DNA of 64,000 nucleotides from Paraglaciecola sp. MB-3u-78 (GCF_002835935.1 NZ_PJCF01000001.1:62001-126000), one strand, 5' to 3'; positions 7,979 through 16,336 are shown, counted from the first letter of the stretch. The notes: generated by a model from the sequence alone, not told the origin. Translations and numbers: made by a program.

Positions 7979-9286
7979 TTACTGTACAATTGCACATCCA
8001 ACCCGAGCAATACCATAAAAATTGTGAGGTACAGTATCAATATTCCTCCAATTGAATTGCCACGCATTAGCACCATTTCGTTGAGATGTTACAAGTAAAA
8101 ATTTTGCATATACTTGAGGACTAGTCAGATAATACTGTAGAGTATATGCACCTGATATTGCAGTTTTTCCGGGTGGGCAAGTGACGTTAACAATCATTCC
8201 ATCATTTACCCCAATGTTATCTCGGCCAAAACTTAAAAGTTTAAATTCAAATCCTGATAACCCAGGAAGCCCATCAGCTCCATTAGCACCCGCGGCTCCA
8301 TCAACACCATCAGATCCATTAGCACCAGCGGCTCCATCAGCACCATCAGATCCATTAGCACCAGCGGCTCCATCAACACCATCAGATCCATTAGCACCAG
8401 CGGCTCCATCAGCACCAGTTGCACCAGTTGCACCAGTTGCACCAGTTGCACCAATTGTGAGGTCGTAACCAATTAACTGACCATCATTAGGACCAGTTGA
8501 AACTAGCAATGAATAATCTCCAGCAAGAAGTCCTGCTGGTAATTCTGCTTCAATCGCTGTCGCACTAGATGGTGTAAGCTGATCAAGCTCACCCATCTCC
8601 CCCAGATTTACAACAGCAGGATTACCATTATCAAAATTTGAACCATAGATGTACAACATACCATTGTCCATATCGGCATAAACACTCGATAGTGATATAG
8701 CCGCTCCGATAGGTGGTGGTGGTGGTGGTGGTGATCCACCATCAGTTACCACTTCAAGTGTAGCCCCGAGTGCTGTTTCAGTACTCGCGAAACGTACATC
8801 ACCTGCAGTTGTTAACAGTAAAATACCAAAGTTATTATCCGGAGAATCAACCCAGAACTGGGCCAATGAAGTAATATCAATAGAAACAGTTCCACCTACA
8901 TCTGCTCCAGTTACGGCTAGAGTTGCTGTTTCTATTGGGTCAAAAAATGGAGTGGTGTTGAATGTTACGTTAGTTTCAATCCAGCTACTTTGTAATGCAT
9001 GTAAGGTTATGTCTCCAGGCACGTCAACTACAGATACGTTTAACACTAAGGTTGCAGACGAAACAGTACCCCCAAAAGCAGAGAGGTCGAACTGAACCAA
9101 TCCATATTTTGGATTTATGGATTCCACCCAAAGTACAGGTTTCGTACCCTTGTTCTTATTCGCTTGGCTGGATGTACCATCCACGTATGCATCCTTTACT
9201 AGCGGTGCTTGATCTGCATGCGAAATTGACATGCTAGTCAAAAGCAATACCGTTAATACAGAAAGTGATTTATAGATAATATTCAT
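7979..9286 (-). CDS. secreted DNRLRE/collagen-like repeat protein
   Basis: About 435 residues from the ATG at 9286, which has GGAG 9 bases upstream; the open frame also contains a Met at 9301 that lies upstream of that ribosome binding site. Order: signal peptide (ending SISHA), a DNRLRE-type beta domain (about 25-185; KDAYVDGTSSQANKNKGTKPV), a poly-proline linker (SPPPPPPP), an IPT-like domain (about 195-275), a collagen-like Gly-X-Y block of about 65 residues (GATGATG..., GANGSDGVDGAAG) and a C-terminal domain of about 95 residues with two cysteines. Such proteins are exported and the Gly-X-Y block probably trimerises. Surface adhesin or appendage tip is plausible but unproven. Confidence 0.78.
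   Translation of the reverse strand: MNIIYKSLSVLTVLLLTSMSISHADQAPLVKDAYVDGTSSQANKNKGTKPVLWVESINPKYGLVQFDLSAFGGTVSSATLVLNVSVVDVPGDITLHALQSSWIETNVTFNTTPFFDPIETATLAVTGADVGGTVSIDITSLAQFWVDSPDNNFGILLLTTAGDVRFASTETALGATLEVVTDGGSPPPPPPPIGAAISLSSVYADMDNGMLYIYGSNFDNGNPAVVNLGEMGELDQLTPSSATAIEAELPAGLLAGDYSLLVSTGPNDGQLIGYDLTIGATGATGATGATGADGAAGANGSDGVDGAAGANGSDGADGAAGANGSDGVDGAAGANGADGLPGLSGFEFKLLSFGRDNIGVNDGMIVNVTCPPGKTAISGAYTLQYYLTSPQVYAKFLLVTSQRNGANAWQFNWRNIDTVPHNFYGIARVGCAIVQ
8276..8455 (-). repeat. tandem repeats encoding collagen-like Gly-X-Y
   Basis: Coding repeats inside the collagen-like gene: three near-identical 36-base units (GSDGxDGAAGAN) at about 8276-8410, then four to five 9-base units of the GATGAT type at about 8418-8454. 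The units are similar enough that slippage or recombination could change their number. A (GGT)n run at about 8713-8732 encodes the poly-proline linker. Confidence 0.85.
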
Positions 9287-9301
9287 AATACTAGTCTCCA
9301 T

Positions 9302-9634
9302 GTGGTAGTGACTGAAGTGGTCAAGTAAAATTGTTCAAAGAGTTTTATATTTACTCACGTTAATATATTAGCTTTTACTCTGTATAGAGCTACCTAGTGT
9401 GTAGGAATGTCTTGCCAGAAAAGGCTGAGAACTGCGATCTCTTTTTTAAGTAAAGTACGTAGTGAAAGTTTTTATTGGTTAAAAAAAAGTAGTCTAATAA
9501 ATGCACAGATGCAAATGCAAAGTGCAATTAACAGGTTCAGAAGTCGCCCTTTTATAGAATTACTTGAACGAACGAACATCGTTACCGAAGGAGACATTTA
9601 ACTTTTCAGTTGGTTACGTCAACAATGCGCACTG
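9302..9634. other. intergenic stretch, nothing recognised
   Basis: AT-rich sequence upstream of the collagen-like gene, presumably including its promoter. A 64-codon plus-strand frame at 9407-9601 has no ribosome binding site and no recognisable homology, and I do not call it. Confidence 0.4.
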
Positions 9635-9655
9635 CAATGTCATTAACTTAAGGAT

Positions 9656-10818
9656 TTAACACATACGTTTATAATTCATTGGGTACTTATTTGTCTTGTT
9701 TCTACGGTCTTGTCGAAAAAACTTACGGTTGGGTCGAATGACACTTAAATTCTTTGATATTTTGCTTATTAACAGTTCGTATAATTCAAGCCCAGCTAGC
9801 TTCATTGTGAACTGTACAACATTATCTTTGAGCTGATTTACTGCAAAGGTGAAATTGATTTTATATTCATAGAGCCTATTGTTTTTAGCTTTCTTTATTT
9901 TTTGTTTTGCATCATGTATTGCACAAGCGGCAAGGTTTTTAGTTAATAGCTTAGCGTGTAAGTCTTGTAAAACACCTTCAACAGAAACACTAGAATATTT
10001 TCAATATTAAGGCGACTTTTCAATACTTTGTAATCTTCTTCAACTCCCCAGCGTTGGTGATATAAATCAGCAAAAAGAGCAGTAGGATAAGCTTGTAGAT
10101 CTGTTAATGACGAAACTAAAATCTCCGATTCACCTGATGGCAGATCAACTCGCACTAATCGTAAACGTAGTGATTCTGTCGATATTTTATCTTTTCTACA
10201 TCGGCGAAGAGACTTCTCAGTACAAGGAAAGTCAACGACATCACTATATTTTCCACTTTCTAAGAAGGCTTTAACCACATTAGAGCTTTGAACAATGCGC
10301 ATGCAGAAATCAACATTCTTTAGCCTATGGTACTTATAAAACCAAACGGCTGGATAACCTCTGTCGTAAACGACTAAATAGCCTGCTTGGGTTTTATTTA
10401 AATGCTTTAGTGCCATTTCACGCTCTCCTGTTGAATGGCTCTCGACCTGTAAATCTACCGTAATATTATTCTTAACATCATAAAGTTGAGAAAGACGAAC
10501 GGCAGGCATAGCAGCATGTGAGCGAGCTTTACCAAAATGCTTAAGTAGTTCGTTAGAGGTTGGTAATTGTGTGACTGCCCCATCAACGGCTAACAGTCTG
10601 TGTCCTTGCCATTTATCGATGGTTGCAGCTTCATAGAATGCTTGAACTAAATCATCGTTTAACTCGATAAATGCCTGATGAGATAGTTTCATTCTTGCTT
10701 TACAAAAAGCAGCGGTGCTAACTGACGTTGTTGACAAATAGCTATCATCGATAAAATTGAAAAACCGAACAAGTTCAGCCTGAATTGAACTATTGAGAGC
10801 ATTCAACATAAAACTCAT
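9656..10818 (-). pseudogene. IS4-family transposase, frameshifted
   Basis: The frame from 10818 down to 9943 encodes a DDE transposase: LLAVDGAVTQLP (first Asp), YLVVYDRGYPAV (second Asp) and YHQRWGVEEDYKVLKSRL (Y-R-E-K motif). After NIEN (about 9993) the frame breaks; shifting frame recovers SSVSVEGVLQDLHAKLLTKN through to a TAA at 9656, so one base has been lost. Homology also extends upstream of 10818 (HRKKPTDFTRNRTLTFPRLM) to about 10950 without a good start codon, so the N-terminus is damaged too. It cannot make a full-length transposase without frameshifting. Confidence 0.88.
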
Positions 10819-11111
10819 TAAACGTGGAAAAGTAAGGGTGCGATTTCGAGTGAAATCGGTAGGTTTTTTACGATGCTTTTCTAAAAACTCAGTTGAATGA
10901 ATTTCATTGGTTAATTTTCGTACTATTTGAATTACATACTGAACAGCGCATTGGTAATTTCTCTAAATTTTTAATTCATCGACAGATTATCAACTAGGTA
11001 ACTTGTTGTAAATACGCAAAATAAGCTTAAGTTAATGGTAAGCGCTTAATAAACCGACGTACTTTCCAAGTATAAATATCCTTGTCATAATCTAACAGTT
11101 CACAGTAAGCG

Positions 11112-12704
11112 CTATTGAACGTGCGGGGGTAGCCAACTGGGTTTTGAATTTTTGAAATTCCATGGCAGGAGGTCTTCGATCTTTTCAACCGTGTCAGCAT
11201 AGGGTAACGCCTTGAACACGGCATTGAGATAAGCGTAAGGTTCAAGCTCATGAATTTTGGCTGACTCAATCAGGCTATAATGGATTGCACTGGCATTAGC
11301 GCCTGCTGGGGTATCGGCAAATAACCAGGCGCGCCTACCAACAGCAAAGGGACGAATGGCATTTTCAGCCAGAATATTGCTGAGCCTCAGCCGACCATCC
11401 GTACTGTAAACCATTAGCTTTTCCCACTGATTATGTAAATAGGTCATCGCCTTGCCCGTCAATCCTCCTTTGTCGACTCTGGGGCGATTGAGCTCCAGCC
11501 ATGTTTTCAGCTCGCTGAGTATGGGCACACTTCTTTGTTGCCTGGCCTGATAAATTTCATCCGCGCTTAGCAATTTGATTTGACGCTCTACCACGTACAA
11601 CTTATTGATAAGGCTCAGTGCCATATCCGCTTTGGTTACCTTGCCTTTCATTGCCCTGGGTTGCCCATCTTTGGCTTCACGGAATTTTCGTCGTGCATGA
11701 TCCCAGCAACCCACCGAGATTAACTGATTTTGTCTGCATACCTCGTTATAACTGGCACAGCCATCGGTTTGCAGGTAGCCATGGGTAAACCCATCAAGCA
11801 GGCGCAAGGGTACCTCCCTGCCACGGGAGGGATCGTATTCAAACAAGACACTTCGTTGCTGCGGTAACCCGCCCAGGGTTACCCACATCCATTTATGTGA
11901 AGTGGGCGAACGATCTGGCTCTTTCAATACTTGAATGCGGGTTTCATCCGCACAAATCAGTGGGCCCGAATGTTGATGCTCCCTGAGTAGGTTAATTAAA
12001 GGTTGGGCTTGTTTCGACAGGGCAATCACCCAGTTGGCCAGTGTGGCCCTTGATATTTCACCGCCATAACGTTTGATGATGTTTTCAAGTCGATAAAGCG
12101 GCATGCCATCGGCGTATTTTGAAATAATGATATAGGTCATCAGGTTGACGCTCCCCATGGCCTTGGGGACAGGATGTTTGATAAGCTGGGCGGCTTTCAC
12201 CGTGCGGCCATCATCTTGTGTTTTGAAGGTCGCTTTTTCCTGCATGTATTCCAATACACGTACCTGAGCGGGAATGATATCCAGCTCTTCCCTGACTTTG
12301 ACAAAGAAGGTGTCAATGGCACCCACTTTTTCTTCATCACTCAAATAAGCGAACACCTGAAGGCGGGGCAATTTGTCGGACAGTGGCTTGCGACCGGTTT
12401 TGGCCTTTGGCTCGTTGCCTGTAGGTAAAGGTGAGTCGACAGGCTCAGGCTCAGCCACCGCTTCTACTTCATTAAACAGGTGACCTTGCTGTGGTGGTGT
12501 TTGCTCAGAGCTGGCGCCAAAACGTTTTGAGTTGGCCAACCGCAAGTACTCTTCAAGCATCGCTATTCGTTTCTTTTGCTCGGCAATGACATCCGTTTTC
12601 TGTTCGATGACATCGTCTTTTTCAGACAGCAATGCGGTCATCTGGCTCATCGCATCCAGATGTAATTTTGCTTTATTTTCAGTGTCTTGCGGCGCTAATT
12701 TCAT
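11112..12704 (-). CDS. tnpC: IS66 transposase TnpC
   Basis: 530 residues, full length. An N-terminal coiled coil (about 10-55; EQKTDVIAEQKKRIAMLEEYL) and a zinc-finger-like/HTH region precede the DDE catalytic core: LICADETRIQV, GYLQTDGCASYNEV and LSNILAENAIRPFAVGRR give the Asp-Asp-Glu triad. The C-terminal IS66 domain follows (HYSLIESAKIHELEPYAYLNAVF). It is the last gene of the tnpA-tnpB-tnpC operon. Confidence 0.96.
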   Translation of the reverse strand: MKLAPQDTENKAKLHLDAMSQMTALLSEKDDVIEQKTDVIAEQKKRIAMLEEYLRLANSKRFGASSEQTPPQQGHLFNEVEAVAEPEPVDSPLPTGNEPKAKTGRKPLSDKLPRLQVFAYLSDEEKVGAIDTFFVKVREELDIIPAQVRVLEYMQEKATFKTQDDGRTVKAAQLIKHPVPKAMGSVNLMTYIIISKYADGMPLYRLENIIKRYGGEISRATLANWVIALSKQAQPLINLLREHQHSGPLICADETRIQVLKEPDRSPTSHKWMWVTLGGLPQQRSVLFEYDPSRGREVPLRLLDGFTHGYLQTDGCASYNEVCRQNQLISVGCWDHARRKFREAKDGQPRAMKGKVTKADMALSLINKLYVVERQIKLLSADEIYQARQQRSVPILSELKTWLELNRPRVDKGGLTGKAMTYLHNQWEKLMVYSTDGRLRLSNILAENAIRPFAVGRRAWLFADTPAGANASAIHYSLIESAKIHELEPYAYLNAVFKALPYADTVEKIEDLLPWNFKNSKPSWLPPHVQ

Positions 12705-12739
12705 GCCGTAAAGTATACCAAATTAGCGCATTGATTACC

Positions 12740-13105
12740 TTAAAAAACGGCCTCATAATGCAACTTTTTATGACCTTTCATGGCACTGATATCATAGCCA
12801 TCAAGCAGCCAATTAATTTGCTGCCCGGTCAGTGTTATCACCTTATCATCACGCTTTGGCCACTTGAACTTTTCCTCTGACAGGCTTTTGTAATACAACA
12901 CAAAACCATTATCTTCCCAGAACAGACACTTGATTTTATTACGCCGTTTATTGGTGAATGCATAAAGGTGACCGGCAAAGGGGTCGTGCCCCAACTCACA
13001 TTCAATGATGGCAGATAATCCCAAGTGTGCCTTGCGAAAATCAATCGGCTGTTGGTAAAGAAAAACCTGAGTGAGCTCCACACCTGGACGCATCACTTTG
13101 CTCAC
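12740..13105 (-). CDS. tnpB: IS66 accessory protein TnpB (IS66 Orf2-like)
   Basis: 121 residues with the IS66 Orf2 signature: VFLYQQPIDFRKAHLGLSAI, DPFAGHLYAFTNKRRNKIKCLFWEDNGFVL and the C-terminal LTGQQINWLLDGYD. Translation starts at GTG 13105, overlapping the tnpA stop (GTGA), so it is coupled to tnpA. Required with TnpC for transposition of IS66 elements; its biochemical role is not settled. Confidence 0.95.
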   Translation of the reverse strand: MSKVMRPGVELTQVFLYQQPIDFRKAHLGLSAIIECELGHDPFAGHLYAFTNKRRNKIKCLFWEDNGFVLYYKSLSEEKFKWPKRDDKVITLTGQQINWLLDGYDISAMKGHKKLHYEAVF

Positions 13106-13425
13106 GACAACAACTCGGCTAATTGTTTAACCACTGACACGTTACTTGCCGTGATACCTATCAGACGAACACCATTGGTAAAGTGCAATGAGAGTGGATC
13201 ATGATGTTGCGGCTCAGGTAATCGCTGCACACTGACAAAACCGGAGGGTTTGTGGTTAATGGGTACCAGTGCGGTTGAGTATTTGCGTTTGTGGTAGCTG
13301 AAGTTGTGTGGACACAGGTCGTGATCTCGACAATAGGCAGCTTGGGTTAAACCTGAGTCACGCCACTGAGTCACATGCTCACGCCACAGCGGAGCTTCCT
13401 GCTTTAAATTTGATGTTGCGGTCAC
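13102..13425 (-). CDS. tnpA: IS66 accessory protein TnpA
   Basis: 107 residues. Residues about 14-50 form a helix-turn-helix-like segment typical of IS66 Orf1 (WREHVTQWRDSGLTQAAYCRDHDLCPHNFSYHKRKY), and the C-terminus (LHFTNGVRLIGITASNVSVVKQLAELL) matches the family. It is the first gene of the element's operon and presumably contacts DNA. Confidence 0.93.
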   Translation of the reverse strand: MTATSNLKQEAPLWREHVTQWRDSGLTQAAYCRDHDLCPHNFSYHKRKYSTALVPINHKPSGFVSVQRLPEPQHHDPLSLHFTNGVRLIGITASNVSVVKQLAELLS

Positions 13426-13534
13426 TTTGTTTTCCTCATACGTTTGTAATGAGGAAATTATGCAGCAGATTGCCCGTCGGAATAAGGACGTAGGTTTATT
13501 AAGCGCTTACAGTTAATGACATTGATGCGCACTG

Positions 13535-13677
13535 AACGGTCATCCCAATGCAACTTCGTGACAGGCGGCAAATGGCACATTTGCGACGGACAGCGAATGG
13601 CTCCAGTGAGCGATCAACGGACATTAGGGATATTCGGTTTTTGATTGTGCTATCGCTCAAAAATGGACATTAACCCA
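13535..13677. other. degenerate intergenic repeat, no gene
   Basis: The sequence next to the right IS4 target duplication contains GCGACGGACAGC...GAGCGATCAACGGACATTAG (about 13579-13628), one copy of the dispersed GCGACGGAC / GAGCGATCACCGGACATTCAG repeat also found near 15838 and 16417. No coding capacity is supported. Confidence 0.45.
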
Positions 13678-14591
13678 TCAATCAGCAGACGCGTTAGCGG
13701 TCGGTAGGATCGATTTGTTAGCTTTATAGTGCAATATTTTGGTTTGAACGCCTATATATTCATATGCGGCAGCAGCTTTCATTACCAAGTCCTCATCTCT
13801 ACACAAAAATAAATGACAATATGACGCGATGCCAGCGTGCGTCATGTCACTAAAAGATGCCCTGAATCGTCGTTCTTTTTTCATTTTCGAGTCACGATAG
13901 TACCCTAGAAAATTCAACTGGTGATAGACGGCATTTACCTTCTCTTGAGTAGTTCTCTCTCTATCAGCGTCTTCTTCAAAGCTATGTGGTTTAACCCCAA
14001 AAAAGGCTTCTATTTCCATTTTTGAGAAATTAGGAACTTCGGAGAGCACCCGCCATATTTTTTCAACTACATTTGGTGGAGTGATATTTTTTAGAACGAT
14101 TGGCCCGATCCTTGTCACCGTTTCGAATTCAGAAACTAGTGAATCATCTTTTTCATCCAGCTCCTTAGCCATTTCTGATGATTGACTACTCATCAATTCA
14201 GGCATGCCTTCTATAGCTTTTTGGAGGTTTTCAATATCGATAGCATTAACTAGTGGAAGTTCTTCGATACCATCTAGAGCTTTTTTCATTAGCTCTTGTA
14301 AATCAACTGCTCCTTGTTGAAATATTTCTGCGTAGGAACTATCCGGTGCCCTGTTTGTTTAAATTTATGATCAAGACGTGACTCAATGTACTTAGCTTCG
14401 ATTTCTTCAAGCAATTCAAGAAACTTATTTTCATAACCCTTTGAGCGTTCAATTTCTTTTAAGGACTCATTAGAATAGACAGCTGTAAGATTGTGGTTTC
14501 TCAATAACTCTTTGACTTCATGTGGATCACCTTTAGTCATCAAATCTAATATATTGTGGTCTAGATACGCCAATATATGATTGTTTTCCAT
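13678..14591 (-). pseudogene. PIN-like domain protein broken by a frameshift
   Basis: Two overlapping frames (14591-14289 and 14289-13678) form one ancestral gene. The first begins ILAYLDHNILDLM and has ESLKEIERS, the early acidic residues of a PIN-like nuclease fold; the second ends with ASFSDMTHAGIASYCHLFLCRDEDLVMKA, the late acidic residues. Reading the second frame upstream of its ATG gives APDSSYAEIFQQGAVDLQELMKKAL without a stop, and joining at the GGG run (about 14349-14352) after KFKQTG restores a continuous protein of about 304 residues. A lost G is the simplest explanation; sequencing error is possible. Start at 14591 follows AGGAAAC. The TAATG overlap at 14287-14291 could instead let both parts be made separately. 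Confidence 0.65.
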
Positions 14592-14604
14592 AGTTTCCTC
14601 TTAA

Positions 14605-14674
14605 TGTTAACGCCCGCAGCACGGTCAAAATTGGAGCGCAGCGTACATTTTGTCCCAGTGCCTGCGCGTTAGGC
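14605..14674 (-). repeat. attC-like integron recombination site
   Basis: A 70-base imperfect palindrome. On the minus strand it starts with GCCTAAC (matching the RYYYAAC inverse core) and ends GTTAACA (a degenerate GTTRRRY core). Paired blocks are TAACGC/GCGTTA, GCAGgCAC/GTGCTGC with one extrahelical G, and CAAAAT/ATTTTG, around a short loop. The upstream gene's stop codon TAA lies within GCCTAAC and the next gene's ribosome binding site and ATG begin about 15-20 bases after the core, as in gene cassettes. The core deviation and lack of an integrase keep confidence moderate. Confidence 0.5.
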
Positions 14675-15406
14675 AATTAGGCACTCGCTAATTTTACACG
14701 CAAAGTAATATTCCTTTGATCTAGCAATCGTTTCTTTATTAACCTCCACCAATTGCTGTCTGTTAATTTTTTGATCGCGTTCTCCAGCCCAAAAGGCCAG
14801 TTTCCGAGAAATGGGGATAAAAGCAAGGTCACCGCAACCATCAGCAACCAGAAATTCACCATCTAAAGCCTCGATTAATCTCCATTTAAAATGACTGCAA
14901 GTATGCCAATCACGTTCAAGGCTAATTTGTATTTGAACGACAGATGAAGATCTAGAAGCTACAACTCCACCATCTCTGACAAAACTGCTATTTTTACTTT
15001 CTAGTATTTCTTCCTGATCCTTGGTTAAACCTGATCCAGAAACACCGTTTAGAACAATATCGTCTAGATTACTGAGATGATAATCATGCCTAAAACGCCA
15101 CAATAGACAATATTTTGAAATTGTTTGATGATTTCTTTCCGAGAAGCTCTTGATATTATCAATCTCTTCATGAAAGGAATTCTCTATTGGAACCATATAC
15201 CCAGTTTCAGCTCGTTGATCCCAAGTGCGTTTGGTGCAAAATATTTTCGCTCGTTTATGCCTTTTGAAAATTTCACCTGAAGATAGCTCATTTACCTCTA
15301 CTTTCTTGTCAGAATCATAAAACAGCGAAATAGCATGAGCCGTATGAAAATGTTGCTCTATGGTTAGCTGATGGGGATTCTTTTTAATGGTAGGTTCGTA
15401 TGACAT
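14669..15406 (-). CDS. hypothetical cytoplasmic protein in a cassette-like context
   Basis: 245 residues from the ATG at 15406, preferred over the longer frame (start 15469) because AGGGAGAG lies directly upstream. I see no signal peptide or membrane segment. The opening KKNPHQLTIEQHFHTAHAISLFYD and KIFCTKRTWDQRAETGYM vaguely resemble DUF4238-type proteins (an unstated-function family with conserved His near the N-terminus), but I am not sure. The stop codon is embedded in the attC-like site at 14668-14674, suggesting it travelled as a gene cassette. Confidence 0.6.
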   Translation of the reverse strand: MSYEPTIKKNPHQLTIEQHFHTAHAISLFYDSDKKVEVNELSSGEIFKRHKRAKIFCTKRTWDQRAETGYMVPIENSFHEEIDNIKSFSERNHQTISKYCLLWRFRHDYHLSNLDDIVLNGVSGSGLTKDQEEILESKNSSFVRDGGVVASRSSSVVQIQISLERDWHTCSHFKWRLIEALDGEFLVADGCGDLAFIPISRKLAFWAGERDQKINRQQLVEVNKETIARSKEYYFACKISECLIA

Positions 15407-15677
15407 TACTCTCCCTCTGCCTACAGTGTATTGTGTAGACGTCTCAGTAACAACCCAAGCACTACACAAATTGAATTATAGTAATTTCCACACAAACAAT
15501 GAGTTACAAAGATTTTTGTGCACATTTATTACCATGTGACATGGATATTACTGAGACTTCTTAGTAGTATCCTCAATTTACCTTATGTATTACGGAAACA
15601 TCTATTTGTCTATTAAATGACGGCTTTGTGGTTTAAATGGTTGAATAACGCATCTACCGCAATGTCCGCAACTGGCA
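15407..15677. other. intergenic stretch upstream of the cassette-like gene
   Basis: AT-rich, presumably the promoter region of the minus-strand gene starting at 15406. No gene or second recombination core is recognisable. Confidence 0.35.
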
Positions 15678-15836
15678 CAGGCTGTGTAAAAACTCCAATT
15701 TATGTATTTTCGTCTTTAACTTTGACTTAAAAACCTTCTCTACAATGAATATTGATGGTGATTTGCGGTTAATCCTTTGTTTCATTGACACAGCAACGCA
15801 TTGTCAACGGCGGAAAATTAGTTTTTACACAGTCTG
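15678..15836. mobile_element. 159-bp MITE with IS1182-like ends
   Basis: Terminal inverted repeats CAGGCTGTGTAAAAACT (15678-15694) and AGTTTTTACACAGTCTG (15820-15836) match at 16 of 17 positions. A 4-base direct repeat GGCA flanks both sides (15674-15677 and 15837-15840), which fits the short target duplication of IS1182-type elements. The interior has no coding capacity. The ends resemble the IS1182 remnant's GGCTGTGTGAAAACT at 7495, so a related transposase may have moved it. Confidence 0.7.
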
Positions 15837-15945
15837 GGCACTCAGGCGACAGACGGCAAAGAGCGAAAACCTGTCATAGGATTAATTAGCTGTGAAGATC
15901 GCCTATACTGAGGAAGCAGATGGTGACATCTTCCCGTCTATTCTC

Positions 15946-15965
15946 CGTCATTCCCGCGAAGGCGG
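15946..15965 (+). repeat. REP palindrome, left copy (inverted relative to 16317)
   Basis: CGTCATTCCCGCGAAGGCGG, exactly the reverse complement of 16317-16336. Within it CCCGC/GCGG can form a hairpin. Together the two copies bracket the GIY-YIG gene. Confidence 0.85.
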
Positions 15966-16061
15966 TAACCTCCAAACCAACTGGCTAATCTAAAAGAATC
16001 GTCCTTTTCAACATGGCAATTTTTGCATATATTTATTAAACGATTGAAAAGAAATTCAACT

Positions 16062-16334
16062 ATGAAACGGCCCTGCATATACATTCTCACTAATGATAAC
16101 AACAGCACGCTATACATCGGGGTAACAAGTCATTTAGTGCAGCGTATTTATCTACATAAAAACAAACAAGTTAAGGGCTTTAGCTCAAAATACAACTTGA
16201 ATAAACGAGTCTATTTTGAGCAACTTGAAGATATGGATAGCGCAATACGTCGAGAGACAAGGCTCAAGAAATGGAACCGAGAATCGATTGAGCTTACTGG
16301 GGCTATTTGGGGGTTCCCGCCTTCGCGGGAATGA
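16062..16334 (+). CDS. small GIY-YIG endonuclease bracketed by REP palindromes
   Basis: 90 residues from the ATG at 16062 (MKRPCIYIL); the open frame begins at 16023. The single-domain GIY-YIG signature is YILTNDNNSTLYIGVTSHL, with the conserved Arg in QRIYLHK and the acidic/Arg segment RRETRLKKWNR. Family members of this size are stand-alone nuclease domains often annotated as UvrC-like or UPF0213. The last codons (GFPPSRE and stop) are encoded by the right REP palindrome. The bracketing by inverted repeats suggests gene and repeats spread as a unit; this is inference. Confidence 0.85.
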   Translation: MKRPCIYILTNDNNSTLYIGVTSHLVQRIYLHKNKQVKGFSSKYNLNKRVYFEQLEDMDSAIRRETRLKKWNRESIELTGAIWGFPPSRE

Positions 16335-16336
16335 CG
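16317..16336 (-). repeat. REP palindrome, right copy
   Basis: CCGCCTTCGCGGGAATGACG is the exact inverse of 15946-15965. Including the preceding bases, TTCCCGC-CTTC-GCGGGAA makes a perfect hairpin. It overlaps the 3' end and stop codon of the GIY-YIG gene and could also end its transcript. Confidence 0.85.

Larger units (their letters stand above)
11038..13510 (-). mobile_element. complete IS66-family insertion sequence
   Basis: 2,473 bases bounded by inverted repeats GTAAGCGCTTAATAAACC (left, 11038-11055) and the exact complement at 13493-13510, with further imperfect matches inward (ACGT). An 8-base target duplication AGTTAATG flanks it (11030-11037 and 13511-13518), as expected for IS66. 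It carries intact tnpA, tnpB and tnpC. The target lies inside the terminal repeat of the surrounding IS4 element, so IS66 arrived later and probably immobilised it. Intact ends, duplication and genes suggest a recent insertion. Confidence 0.95.
9635..13524 (-). mobile_element. IS4-family element split by a nested IS66
   Basis: Both ends are visible: CAATGTCATTAACTTAAG at 9635-9652 and its exact inverted copy at the right end, which is interrupted by the IS66 insertion (left part up to 11037, right part ACATTG at 13519-13524). It is flanked by a perfect 10-base target duplication ATGCGCACTG (9625-9634 and 13525-13534). Subtracting IS66 and its duplication leaves about 1,409 bases, normal for an IS4 element. 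The ends resemble those of IS4 itself (xAATGxC...TTAAG). Confidence 0.9.

Noticed and set aside
8181-8468. plus-strand Pro/Ala repeat ORF
   Set aside because: It is the antisense shadow of the collagen-like repeats.
9407-9601. 64-codon plus-strand ORF beside the IS4 element
   Set aside because: No ribosome binding site, no recognisable motif and low-complexity composition; not enough for a gene call.
14605-14674. Could be a simple Rho-independent terminator rather than attC
   Set aside because: The stem is long and interrupted, there is no T-run, and the stop codon and downstream RBS spacing fit a cassette boundary better.
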